DNA of 54,510 nt, taken from contig CALUYN010000012.1 in assembly GCA_944325025.1 (NCBI GenBank), forward strand, positions 1 through 54,510, in the 5' to 3' direction. The DNA comes from Candidatus Gastranaerophilales bacterium (GTDB taxonomy: Bacteria > Cyanobacteriota > Vampirovibrionia > Gastranaerophilales > Gastranaerophilaceae). Positions within the stretch are counted from its first letter, which is position 1. Each line of letters begins with the position of its first letter. Both the position numbers and the translations under genes were made by a program. Shown here in pieces: positions 47,040 through 54,510 of this stretch. The notes under the pieces are model-generated. The model was not told the DNA's origin and did not search any database. It worked only from the letters and a program-made list of their open reading frames with translations.

Positions 47040-48098
47040 ATGACAAGAATAGCGATAGATGCAATGGGCGGTGACCATGCTCCTCACGAAATAGTCGCAG
47101 GAGCTGTTTGGGCAGCAAAAGAATACGGTGTTGCAATTGAATTGGTTGGAAAACAGGATAGAATTGAACAAGAATTAGATAAAATTTCTCATGAAGGTTT
47201 TATGACTGATTATGGCAAGGGCGGAGCTGCTAAGTATCGTATGAAAATAGATACGTCTAAGCTTGATATAAAAATTACCCATGCCTCTGAAGTTATTGAA
47301 ATGGGCGAGGCACCGGGACAGGCTATCCGCAAAAAGAAAAAATCATCTATAGTTCTTGCAGTCGATGCTGTTGCTCAAGGTAGTTCTGACGCTGTTGTTG
47401 CAGCAGGTTCAACAGGCGCTGCTATGGCATCTAGCTTATTTGGTTTAGGCAGAATTCCAGGCATTGACAGACCTGCAATTGCTGTTACTTTGCCGACTAT
47501 AAAAAAACCTATTGTTGTTATTGACGGCGGCGCAAACAGCAACTGTACACCGGAAATGCTTCATCAGTTTGCAATTATGGGTGCAACTTTCTCTAAAAAC
47601 GTTTTGGGAATTGAGCATCCGAGAGTCGGCGTTTTGAATATTGGTGAAGAAGCAGGAAAAGGTAACGAACTTGCTCAGGCTACATATAAACTGTTAGAAG
47701 AACAGCAGGATAAATTAAATTTTGTCGGAAATATTGAAGGTAAAGAAATTTTCTTAAGTGTTTGCGATGTTGTTGTCTGCGACGGCTTTGTCGGTAACGT
47801 TGCATTAAAGGTAACCGAAGGAACTTCTCAAATGCTTTTCAGAATGCTCAAGCAGGAATTTAAAGCAGATTTGTTGGGTAAAATAATCGGATTGCTTGCA
47901 AAACCGTTTATGAAAAGAATTTATACAAAAATTAACTATGAAGAATTTGGCGGAGCTCTGCTTCTTGGTGTTAAAGGTATTACAGTTATATCTCACGGCA
48001 GAAGCAAGGCTTATGCGATTAAAAATGCGGTTAGAGTTGCAAAATTTGCAGTTGAAACCGGTATAAATGAGAAAATAGCTAAATTTTATGAGGAATAA
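47040..48098 (+). CDS. plsX: Phosphate acyltransferase PlsX
   Basis: Makes acyl-phosphate from acyl-ACP for phospholipid synthesis with PlsY. 352 residues: IAIDAMGGDHAPHEIVAGAV, VIEMGEAPGQAIRKKKKSS, AVVAAGSTGAAMASSLF, GVLNIGEEAGKGNEL, DVVVCDGFVGNVALKVTEG. GAGAGGGA precedes the ATG. Confidence 0.96.
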   Translation: MTRIAIDAMGGDHAPHEIVAGAVWAAKEYGVAIELVGKQDRIEQELDKISHEGFMTDYGKGGAAKYRMKIDTSKLDIKITHASEVIEMGEAPGQAIRKKKKSSIVLAVDAVAQGSSDAVVAAGSTGAAMASSLFGLGRIPGIDRPAIAVTLPTIKKPIVVIDGGANSNCTPEMLHQFAIMGATFSKNVLGIEHPRVGVLNIGEEAGKGNELAQATYKLLEEQQDKLNFVGNIEGKEIFLSVCDVVVCDGFVGNVALKVTEGTSQMLFRMLKQEFKADLLGKIIGLLAKPFMKRIYTKINYEEFGGALLLGVKGITVISHGRSKAYAIKNAVRVAKFAVETGINEKIAKFYEE

Positions 48099-48100
48099 AA

Positions 48101-49111
48101 ATGACAGATAAATTAATTCCGTTGAGAATTGCAGGGGTTGGATACAGTTTACCCGAAACAGTTATTACAAACGATGATTTAACGCAATTGTACGAAACAT
48201 CTGATGAGTGGATTTATACACGTACAGGGATTAAAGAACGCCGTGTTGTGTCCGGTGAACAAAATGCTATTGATTTGGGCTTGGAAGCTGCTCAAAAAGC
48301 TCTTGAAAAAGCAAAAATGAATCCGGATGATATTGATTTAATTGTTGCAGCATCTTCTGCTCCGCCTGATTTGTATCCGGCAATTGCCTGTCATATTCAT
48401 CAAAGATTAGGTATCAAAGCTCAAATACCTGCATTTGATATTACTGCAGCATGCTCAGGACTGATTTACGGTTTGAGTATTGCAAAGGCTTATATTGCAT
48501 CGGGCATGTACAAAAATATTTTGATTGTTGCAACAGATAACAATTCTCGCCTTGTAAATTGGGAGGATAGAAGTACATCTATTCTTTTCGGCGACGGTGC
48601 AGGCGCAATGGTTGTTACTCAGGCAGAAGATGGAATTGATGATGTTATTGCAATTGATATCAAAGCTGACGGGAATTACGGCAACCTAATCGAACTTTCA
48701 TTCGACGGAAAAAATTGCCCGTTGGTTGAACAATATGAAGAAAAACCAAAGGGTATAAGAATGAACGGACGCGGGGTCTATACTTTCGTTGCAAAAGTTC
48801 TTCCTCATTATGTTGAAGAGTTGATTTCAAATGCAGGGTTAAAGCCCGAAGATATTGATTATTTAATTCCTCATCAGGCAAATATCAGAATTATTCAAGC
48901 TGTTCAGGAAAGACTCGGCTATCCAGATGAAAAAGTTGTTACAAATATCAAATATTATGGAAACACATCTGCTGCTTCAATTCCTATCGCTTTAGCAGAA
49001 AGTGTAGAAAAAGGCAATGTAAAACTCGGAACAACAGCAGTTCTTTGCGGCTTTGGCGCAGGTATGACCTGGGGCGGAGCAATTATAAGACTTAGAGAAG
49101 GTATTTGCTGA
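48101..49111 (+). CDS. fabH: 3-oxoacyl-ACP synthase III (KAS III)
   Basis: Initiates fatty-acid synthesis by condensing acetyl-CoA with malonyl-ACP. 336 residues: SDEWIYTRTGIKERR, active-site Cys in DITAACSGLIYGL, LFGDGAGAMVV, His in LIPHQANIRII, Asn in YYGNTSAASIPIAL, and GFGAGMTWGGAII. It starts 2 nt after the plsX stop. Confidence 0.96.
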   Translation: MTDKLIPLRIAGVGYSLPETVITNDDLTQLYETSDEWIYTRTGIKERRVVSGEQNAIDLGLEAAQKALEKAKMNPDDIDLIVAASSAPPDLYPAIACHIHQRLGIKAQIPAFDITAACSGLIYGLSIAKAYIASGMYKNILIVATDNNSRLVNWEDRSTSILFGDGAGAMVVTQAEDGIDDVIAIDIKADGNYGNLIELSFDGKNCPLVEQYEEKPKGIRMNGRGVYTFVAKVLPHYVEELISNAGLKPEDIDYLIPHQANIRIIQAVQERLGYPDEKVVTNIKYYGNTSAASIPIALAESVEKGNVKLGTTAVLCGFGAGMTWGGAIIRLREGIC

Positions 49112-49129
49112 TAAGCTTTCGGAGAGGTT

Positions 49130-49531
49130 ATGCGAGAAGGGACTTTTGATATATCATCACTTGAAAATGCTGTGAAAAGGCTTGGAGAAATCCTTGTAAG
49201 ATATCAAAAAGACGTAACTGATGACGGAATAAGAGATTCGGTAATCCAACGATTTGAGTTTACTTATTCTATTGCATTGAAAACTTTAAAGAAATATTTT
49301 ATTGAACGAGCTTTTGTTGTTGATGATATTGAGCATATGTCATTTAATGACATGATTAGGACTGCAAATCAGTTGGATTTGCTAAAATCTGACCTTGAAA
49401 CGTGGGCTAATTACAGAAATATGCGGAATTTGACTTCTCATACTTATGATGAAGAAGTTGCTTTGAAAGTTGTTAGCATAATACCTGCATTTTATGAAGA
49501 AGTTTTATATCTTTTGGATAAATTAAAATGA
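49130..49531 (+). CDS. HEPN-domain protein (nucleotidyltransferase substrate-binding, HepT-like)
   Basis: 133 residues of the HI0074-like HEPN family: LENAVKRLGEILVRYQKD, VIQRFEFTYSIALKTLKKYF, and the RX4HXY signature in RNLTSHTY (residues ~103-110). In HepT-MntA type VII systems the HEPN protein is an RNase toxin, neutralised by AMPylation of the Tyr of this motif. Its stop overlaps the start of the next gene by 4 nt. It sits between fabH and fabD. Confidence 0.88.
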   Translation: MREGTFDISSLENAVKRLGEILVRYQKDVTDDGIRDSVIQRFEFTYSIALKTLKKYFIERAFVVDDIEHMSFNDMIRTANQLDLLKSDLETWANYRNMRNLTSHTYDEEVALKVVSIIPAFYEEVLYLLDKLK

Positions 49532-49815
49532 TTGATTTAGAAGATAAGTACGTTGAATTTATAAAAAATACTGTTTACAGTGTTTTGCCTGATGTCGAAA
49601 TTTTTATTTACGGCTCAAGAGTTCAAGGCAAGGCGCGAAAGTATTCCGATGTTGACATAGCTTTAAAGGGCGATATTCCATTTAATGACTTATTAAAAAT
49701 AAGGGGTATATTTGAAAATTCAGCTTTCCCTTACAAAGTCGATATTGTTGATTTAGATAGTTTAAAACCTGATTTTTTTAGAATAATTGAAAAAGATTTG
49801 TATAAAATAAATTAA
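49528..49815 (+). CDS. Minimal nucleotidyltransferase (MntA-like antitoxin)
   Basis: 95 residues with the complete active site GS-x10-DxD (IYGSRVQGKARKYSDVDIAL) and a third acidic residue in VDIVDLD. This is the expected partner of the HEPN gene: MNT proteins AMPylate the HEPN toxin. The ATGA overlap shows translational coupling. Confidence 0.88.
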   Translation: MIDLEDKYVEFIKNTVYSVLPDVEIFIYGSRVQGKARKYSDVDIALKGDIPFNDLLKIRGIFENSAFPYKVDIVDLDSLKPDFFRIIEKDLYKIN

Positions 49816-49928
49816 ATAATAATGAACACCTTAATTATTTACTTTTTTCGTGTTTATTGTATAATTGAGGCAGGAAAGTTAGAGAGTAGGTTGGGCATAC
49901 TTGCCCAATGTTTGAGAAGGGATTACGT

Positions 49929-50879
49929 ATGACAAAGAAAATTGCGTTTCTTTTTCCGGGACAGGGCTCTCAATCTGTCGGCATGGGAAAAGATTTGTAT
50001 GACAGTTTTGAAAGTTCAAAATCAGTATTTGACACGGCTGATAAGGTTTTAGGGAAAAGTATTACAACCTTGTGTTTTGAAGGGCCGGAAGATGCTTTAA
50101 AACAGACTGTGAACACTCAGCCTTGTATCGTTACAATGTCAATTGCAGCTTTGGAAGCTTTGAAATCTCAAATGGATATTAAACCTGACTATGTTGCCGG
50201 GCATTCACTTGGGGAATATTGTGCTATGTATGAAGCGGGTGTTATGTCTTTGGAAACAACTTTGAAAGCCATTCAAAAACGTGCTGACTTGATGAATGCT
50301 TCTGCTAACGGCGGTGCTATGGCAGCTGTTTTGAATGCAAGCGAAGAACAGTTAAAAGCAGGATTACAAGAGGGTTCAAAGGTTGGATATGTTGATGTTG
50401 CAAACTACAACTCTCCGGCTCAGGTTGTTATTACAGGTGATGAAAATGCAGTAAAGGCTGCGTCTGATTACCTGCTTGCAAACGGCGTAAGACGTGTTGT
50501 TCCTCTTGCAGTATCAGGAGCTTTCCATTCAAAGTTTATGGAAAATGCAGGGCATGAGTTTGAAAGTTTTGTAAGTTCTTTAGATTTAAATAATGCTTCA
50601 ATCCCTGTTATTACCAATGTTGACGCCTCTGCAACTTCAGAAAGTGCTGACTTCAGAGTAAAAATGCCTAAACAAATTTATTCATCGGTTCACTGGACGC
50701 AAACTATAGAAAAAATGGCATCTGACGGTGTTGAAATTTTTGTTGAAATCGGTCCGGGCAAAGTTCTTGCAGGTTTGAATAAAAAAATTGTGCCGGATGC
50801 TAAGGTATTTAATATTTTTGATAAAGAATCACTAAATTCAACAATAACTTCTTTAAAAGAAGAACTAATGTGTGTATAA
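49929..50879 (+). CDS. fabD: Malonyl-CoA:ACP transacylase
   Basis: Loads malonyl groups onto ACP. 316 residues: FLFPGQGSQSVGMGKDLY, active-site Ser in AGHSLGEYCAM, ANYNSPAQVVITGD, SGAFHSKFMENA (catalytic His), FVEIGPGKVLAGL. AAGGGAT precedes the ATG at 49929; upstream codons lie in a GTTGGGC hairpin repeat (about 49877-49899). Confidence 0.95.
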   Translation: MTKKIAFLFPGQGSQSVGMGKDLYDSFESSKSVFDTADKVLGKSITTLCFEGPEDALKQTVNTQPCIVTMSIAALEALKSQMDIKPDYVAGHSLGEYCAMYEAGVMSLETTLKAIQKRADLMNASANGGAMAAVLNASEEQLKAGLQEGSKVGYVDVANYNSPAQVVITGDENAVKAASDYLLANGVRRVVPLAVSGAFHSKFMENAGHEFESFVSSLDLNNASIPVITNVDASATSESADFRVKMPKQIYSSVHWTQTIEKMASDGVEIFVEIGPGKVLAGLNKKIVPDAKVFNIFDKESLNSTITSLKEELMCV

Positions 50880-50927
50880 AAATGTAGGCCAGGGTTCTTC
50901 CCTGACATAAAATAAGGAGAAAGATTA

Positions 50928-51659
50928 ATGACAGAAAGAAAAATTGCATTGATTACAGGCGGTTCCCGCGGTATTGGTTTAGCTTGCGCGTTGGAACTTG
51001 CAAAAGCAGGATGCGACATTATTATTAACGATATCTGTGAAGCTGAAAAAGCTCAGCCTGCTCTTGATGAAATAAAAGCATGCGGTGTAAATGCTTATTT
51101 TTACAGATTTGACGTTTCAAACGATGAAGAAGTTCAGGCAAACGTTGATAAAATGATTGCAGAACACGGAAAAATTGATGTCTTGCTTAACAATGCAGGT
51201 ATTACAAAAGACGGTTTATTCATCAGAATGGATATGGAACAGTGGGAAAGAGTTATTAAAATTAACCTTACAAGCGCATATTGCGTAACCCATGCTGTTA
51301 TCAAACACATGATGAAAGCACGTCAGGGTTCAATTATCAATATGTCGAGCGTTGTAGGCTTGCACGGAAACCCCGGTCAGGCAAACTATTCAGCATCTAA
51401 AGCCGGTTTGGTAGGTTTGACAAAAACTCTTGCAAAAGAATTCGGTTCAAGAAATATCAGAGTTAACGCAGTATGTCCTGGATTTATCCAAACAGCTATG
51501 ACTGCAAATCTTCCTAATATTGAAGAATACTTAAAAGCTATTCCGATGAAGAGATTAGGAACTCCTGAAGATATTGCAAAAACTGTTAAGTACCTTGCAC
51601 TTGATGCTGATTATGTTTCAGGTCAGGCAATTGAAGTTGCAGGTGCGTTAATTATATAA
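50928..51659 (+). CDS. fabG: 3-oxoacyl-ACP reductase
   Basis: NADPH-dependent SDR enzyme of fatty-acid elongation. 243 residues: LITGGSRGIGLACALELAKAG, NNAGITKDGL, INMSSVVGLHGNPGQANYSASKAG (Ser, Tyr and Lys triad), VCPGFIQTAMT, and VSGQAIEVAGALII. AAGGAG precedes the ATG. Confidence 0.95.
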   Translation: MTERKIALITGGSRGIGLACALELAKAGCDIIINDICEAEKAQPALDEIKACGVNAYFYRFDVSNDEEVQANVDKMIAEHGKIDVLLNNAGITKDGLFIRMDMEQWERVIKINLTSAYCVTHAVIKHMMKARQGSIINMSSVVGLHGNPGQANYSASKAGLVGLTKTLAKEFGSRNIRVNAVCPGFIQTAMTANLPNIEEYLKAIPMKRLGTPEDIAKTVKYLALDADYVSGQAIEVAGALII

Positions 51660-51660
51660 G

Positions 51661-51722
51661 GTGAAAAGTGAAACGTGAAGGATGAAGCGAGCACTTCACG
51701 TTTTCACTCTTCACACTTCACT
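51661..51722. repeat. GTGAA-family inverted repeat between fabG and acpP
   Basis: Arms GTGAAAAGTGAAACGTGAAG and near-perfect complement CTTCACGTTTTCACTCTTCAC-like sequence (51693-51713). Related to 30212-30264 and to the priA start region. No T-run. Confidence 0.65.
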
Positions 51723-51847
51723 TCTAAAAAAGTAAAGATTTTTAACAAAATGATGAGAGGATTGTAAATTCCTTGCAAAAAAATCTTGCTCTAAGTATAA
51801 TATTAGAGAACAAATAGTATAGTAATTTAATTATGAGGAAATTAGAA

Positions 51848-52081
51848 ATGAGTACATTTGAAAAAGTAAAAAAAGTTGTAGTAGATCAATTAAGCGTTGA
51901 TGAAGCTTTAGTTACTCCAGAAGCTAGCTTTACAGCTGATTTGGGTGCTGATTCATTAGATACAGTTGAATTGGTTATGGCTTTTGAAGAAGAATTCGGC
52001 TGCGAAATTCCTGATGAAGAAGCTGAAAAAATTCAAACAGTTCAAGATGCTGTAAACTATATTGATGCTCACAGCAAATAA
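51848..52081 (+). CDS. acpP: Acyl carrier protein
   Basis: 77 residues; 4'-phosphopantetheine attaches to Ser36 in [18 protein letters not shown]. Helix I ([14 protein letters not shown]) and helix III ([17 protein letters not shown]) are typical. The ATG at 51848 has GAGG 9 nt upstream. A 188-nt gap with a repeat precedes it, so acpP may also have its own promoter (TATAAT at 51797-51802). Confidence 0.97.
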   Translation: MSTFEKVKKVVVDQLSVDEALVTPEASFTADLGADSLDTVELVMAFEEEFGCEIPDEEAEKIQTVQDAVNYIDAHSK

Positions 52082-52189
52082 GCAGCAATTAGCGTTTTAA
52101 CGCTGACTAAATAATTTTATGCGGGGGCGAAAATTTAATATTAATTTTCCCCTCGTATATTTAAAAGATAGTTTTAAAAAGGTAAAGAG

Positions 52190-53443
52190 ATGACAAAGAG
52201 AAGAGTAGTTATCACAGGACTTGGTGCCGTTACTCCTTTTGGTGTCGGTGTAGATAAATTTTGGAATAGTCTTGTAGAAGGAAAAAGCGGAATTAGTACT
52301 TCCGAACTTATTGATGTTTCAAAACATGTTGTTAAAATTTCAGGTGAAGTTAAAAACTTTAACCCTGAAGAATATCTGGATCCTAAAGAAGCTAAAAAAA
52401 TGGATAGATTTATTCAGTTTGCAATGATTGCAGCTGATGAAGCCGTAAAAGATGCTAAACTGGAAGAAGTTACAGATGTAGATCCTTATAAAATCGGAGT
52501 CATGGTTAGTTCTGCAGCGGGCGGTTTCAGAACTTTCGAAGATAACCATGTTAGAATTCTTGAAAAAGGCCCTAATAAATGTTCCCCGTTTACAATTCCT
52601 ATGATGATTGTAAATATGGCATCAGGCAGAATTTCTATGAAATACGGTTTTAAAGGTTTAAATAAAGTCGTAGTTTCAGCTTGCGCAACAGGAACTCATA
52701 CAATCGGCGATGCTTTCCGCTCAATTCAATACGGTGATGCTGATATTATGGTTGCAGGCGGATGTGAAGCAACAATTTGTGATGTAGGTATTGGAGCGTT
52801 TTCAAGTGCAAGAACGTTATCAAAACGTAATGACGAACCAACCAAAGCTTCTCGTCCGTGGGATGTTGACAGAGATGGGTTTGTAATGTCTGAAGGTGCC
52901 GGTGTTCTTATTCTTGAAGAATATGAACATGCTAAAAAGCGCGGAGCAAAAATTTATGCGGAAGTTGTAGGCTACGGTCAGACTGCTGATGCTTATGATG
53001 TTGTTGCTCCTGATCCTGAAGGGAAAGGCGCTACTCATTCTATGAAATTTGCTCTTGAAGATGCAGGGCTTAAGCCAACAGATGTTGATTACATTAATGC
53101 ACACGGTACAAGCACAGGATTAGGCGATATTGCAGAATCTAAAGCAATTGAAGGTTTGTTCGGCAGTAAAGAAGAAAATAAAAATCTTCTTGTAAGTTCA
53201 ACAAAATCAATGCATGGCCACTTGCTTGGCGCTACAGGTGCTGTTGAATGTATTGCCTGTGTAAAAACTATTAATGAACATCTTGTTCCTCCGACAATTA
53301 ACCTTGACAATCAGGATGAAAAAGTTGGAAACCTTGATTATGTACCGCATAAAGCAAGAAAAGCCGATATTCATGTTGCTCTGTCAAATTCATTCGGTTT
53401 TGGCGGACAGAATGCTTCTATAGTAATTAAAGAAGTTAAATAA
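52190..53443 (+). CDS. fabF: 3-oxoacyl-ACP synthase II (KAS II)
   Basis: Elongating condensing enzyme. 417 residues: RRVVITGLGAVTPFGVGVDKF, active-site Cys in VVSACATGTHTIGDA, ARTLSKRNDEPTKASRPWD, His in NAHGTSTGLGDIAE, Lys and His in STKSMHGHLLGATGAVE, and NSFGFGGQNASIVI. AAAAGGTAAAG precedes the ATG. It is the last gene of the fab run. Confidence 0.96.
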   Translation: MTKRRVVITGLGAVTPFGVGVDKFWNSLVEGKSGISTSELIDVSKHVVKISGEVKNFNPEEYLDPKEAKKMDRFIQFAMIAADEAVKDAKLEEVTDVDPYKIGVMVSSAAGGFRTFEDNHVRILEKGPNKCSPFTIPMMIVNMASGRISMKYGFKGLNKVVVSACATGTHTIGDAFRSIQYGDADIMVAGGCEATICDVGIGAFSSARTLSKRNDEPTKASRPWDVDRDGFVMSEGAGVLILEEYEHAKKRGAKIYAEVVGYGQTADAYDVVAPDPEGKGATHSMKFALEDAGLKPTDVDYINAHGTSTGLGDIAESKAIEGLFGSKEENKNLLVSSTKSMHGHLLGATGAVECIACVKTINEHLVPPTINLDNQDEKVGNLDYVPHKARKADIHVALSNSFGFGGQNASIVIKEVK

Positions 53444-53460
53444 ATTTGGTTAATAACTTT

Positions 53461-53501
53461 AAAATACAGCTGTCTTAAATTATTTGACAGCTGTATTTTT
53501 T
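53461..53501 (+). terminator. Terminator of fabF, overlapping the end of the convergent gene
   Basis: Stem AAAATACAGCTGTC / GACAGCTGTATTTT (53461-53474 with 53486-53499), then T residues. The 3' arm lies within the last codons of the minus-strand gene ending at 53475. Confidence 0.85.
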
Positions 53502-53702
53502 GTAATGTTCTTGCTCGACCAATTTATCAAGGTCGTCAGCAAGAATTTCAATTCTCTTTTCAATAACTTTTGCAAAAGTATTGGCTCTGTCTGCGATATA
53601 AGTCTCGTCAACGTAGTTTTCAAGATATTCATTGAGAATAATGCACAGCTGATGAATTTCATAGCAATCCATGTAGCAGTCATCGATTGTTTTGTTGTCC
53701 AT
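53475..53702 (-). CDS. Small helical protein of divergent regulator pair 3
   Basis: 75 residues, acidic and helical: DCYEIHQLCIILNEYLENY, then RANTFAKVIEKRIEILADDL and DKLVEQEHYKKY. AAGGAT ribosome-binding site. It is divergent from the HTH gene at 53809, in the same layout as the 18249 and 36739 genes. Its last codons form part of the fabF terminator. Confidence 0.62.
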   Translation of the reverse strand: MDNKTIDDCYMDCYEIHQLCIILNEYLENYVDETYIADRANTFAKVIEKRIEILADDLDKLVEQEHYKKYSCQII

Positions 53703-53739
53703 AAAATCCTTATTAATAAAATTTGTTTAATGTAACAAT

Positions 53740-53761
53740 TATTTGTTATATACAACAAATA
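53740..53761. promoter_or_regulatory. Operator-like inverted repeat of regulator pair 3
   Basis: TATTTGTT (53740-53747) and AACAAATA (53754-53761), spacer ATATAC. It lies in the 106-nt divergent gap; an ATTAATTAAT palindrome follows near 53768. Confidence 0.55.
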
Positions 53762-53795
53762 TTATATATTAATTAATAATTTTTGTCAAATATAT

Positions 53796-53801
53796 TATGA
53801 T
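53796..53801 (+). promoter_or_regulatory. -10 box of leaderless HTH gene (pair 3)
   Basis: TATGAT, 7 nt before the ATG at 53809, with no Shine-Dalgarno. Confidence 0.5.
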
Positions 53802-53808
53802 ATACTCT

Positions 53809-54021
53809 ATGGATATTAATATAAGGAATTATATAAAATCATTATTATCTTTAAATGGAATAACGCTTACAGAAGTGGCTGACAAGCTTACGGAAAAAAC
53901 AGGTAAACAATATACACTTGATAGTTTAACAGGTAAACTTAAAAGAGAAAGTTTTTCATTAAAAGAAGCTTTTATTCTGGCTGACATTCTCGGGTATGAG
54001 ATTAAATTTATAAAAAAATAA
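53809..54021 (+). CDS. Small HTH DNA-binding protein (pair 3)
   Basis: 70 residues, one helix-turn-helix domain: IRNYIKSLLSLNGITLTEVA (helices 1-2), DSLTGKLKRESFSLKEAFIL (recognition helix and helix 4), ADILGYEIKFI. It looks like phage- or plasmid-type small XRE-like repressors. The ATG at 53809 is preferred over one four codons earlier, which is part of the -10 box. Confidence 0.75.
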   Translation: MDINIRNYIKSLLSLNGITLTEVADKLTEKTGKQYTLDSLTGKLKRESFSLKEAFILADILGYEIKFIKK

Positions 54022-54054
54022 AGTTAGTAATTTATATCGCAGTTTACATTGAAT

Positions 54055-54132
54055 GTCATCCCGAACTTTGTTTGACTGCTTTTGCCGAAATCTATGATTT
54101 CGTGCAAAATGTCCCAATGCGGGCGGGATCTA
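54055..54132. repeat. Dispersed TCATCCCGAA repeat split by inserted sequence
   Basis: GTCATCCCGAACTTTGTTTGA begins the element; its complement-like end, GGGCGGGATCT, is at 54121-54131. Between them is ~50 bp with a GAAATCTATGATTTCG hairpin. Confidence 0.55.
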
Positions 54133-54162
54133 ATTAAGATGTTGAAACACAGAAATCAATAT

Positions 54163-54504
54163 TTATTCTTCAATCAGAACCCTGTCAAGGCATGCTTTTG
54201 GCGAATACTGCCATTCGCGGTATGTTATGCGTTTGACTTTAAAGCCTGAGCGCTCAATTATTGCCTGTTTTTTCATGTTAGAAATTTTATCGCCGTTTTT
54301 GTCTTCAAGCCCGTCAATTTCCACTACAAATTTGTCATCAACAAGTAAATCAGCACTCAAGCCTGCAATTTCAGCGCCTGCAACAACCCTGTGGCCGAGT
54401 TCTCTCATTTTTTCGGCAACTTCACGCTCAAGCGGATTTTTGTAGATATTTTCGTCTATGTCGCCTGAGAGCATGGCCTGTTTGCGGTCTTGATAAAGCT
54501 GCAT
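54163..54504 (-). CDS. DUF559/RAP-like nuclease-fold protein, possibly truncated by window edge
   Basis: At least 113 residues. NPLEREVAEKMRELGHRVV, SADLLVDDKFVVEIDGLEDK, IIERSGFKVKRITYREW match the PD-(D/E)XK pattern of DUF559/very-short-patch-repair-like and RAP domains (D..., then E-I-D). The frame is still open at the window end (two codons upstream of the ATG at 54504), and no ribosome-binding site can be seen, so the true start may lie outside. This may be the C-terminal domain of a larger protein. Confidence 0.65.
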   Translation of the reverse strand: MQLYQDRKQAMLSGDIDENIYKNPLEREVAEKMRELGHRVVAGAEIAGLSADLLVDDKFVVEIDGLEDKNGDKISNMKKQAIIERSGFKVKRITYREWQYSPKACLDRVLIEE

Positions 54505-54510
54505 ATATGA

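Overview
The window is low-GC chromosomal DNA from a Gram-negative anaerobe. Four things point to a gut member of the Cyanobacteria/Melainabacteria group (Vampirovibrionia, order Gastranaerophilales): lipid A and heptose genes (lpxA, lpxC, lpxD, fabZ, hldE), an [FeFe]-hydrogenase maturase (hydF) beside a rubredoxin-first rubrerythrin, several family-less proteins sharing a short N-terminal motif, and the overall gene content. This assignment is inferred from gene content; no 16S gene is present. No tRNA, rRNA, CRISPR array or insertion sequence was seen.

Layout. 1-8.3 kb: rpsO, hydF, mnmE, small unknown genes, a TPR protein and an AcsE-like methyltransferase. 8.4-14.2 kb: an exported TPR protein apparently starting with AUU, a small lipoprotein, rmlA, glyA and a WecA/TagO-type transferase. 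14.4-18.8 kb: an unknown membrane protein, ROK kinase, holA-holB and a small regulator pair. 19.0-30.1 kb (minus strand): aminopeptidase-GNAT genes, lpxA, a large unknown gene, fabZ-lpxC-lpxD, a degenerate GIY-YIG protein, hldE, asd and dapB. 30.3-38.9 kb: PC4-like protein, priA, miaB, acyl-CoA synthetase, a second regulator pair, rubrerythrin and tpiA. 39.2-45.7 kb: ribE-ribBA, a tandem GNAT protein, a possible FliK-like protein, a glyoxalase, and a ppGpp-synthetase-fold protein with a small partner. 45.8-53.4 kb: the fatty-acid operon yceD-rpmF-plsX-fabH-[HepT/MntA-type pair]-fabD-fabG-acpP-fabF. 53.5-54.5 kb: a third regulator pair and an edge-truncated nuclease-like gene.

The most unusual items are these. 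(1) Two copies, 20 kb apart, of a ~190-nt element on the minus strand; each encodes a 22-23 residue hydrophobic peptide with a strong ribosome-binding site inside a conserved RNA fold, resembling a type I toxin mRNA. (2) Three divergent pairs of a ~62-75 aa helical protein and a ~58-70 aa DNA-binding protein, each with an inverted repeat between the genes. (3) A ppGpp-synthetase-fold protein without a hydrolase domain, next to a small unknown gene. (4) A HepT/MntA-type pair inside the fab operon. (5) An apparent AUU start on an exported TPR protein. (6) Recurrent leaderless starts, with the -10 box 6-7 nt before the ATG. (7) Intergenic-type repeats that enter coding sequence, notably in priA. 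Many intergenic gaps hold short dispersed hairpin repeats.
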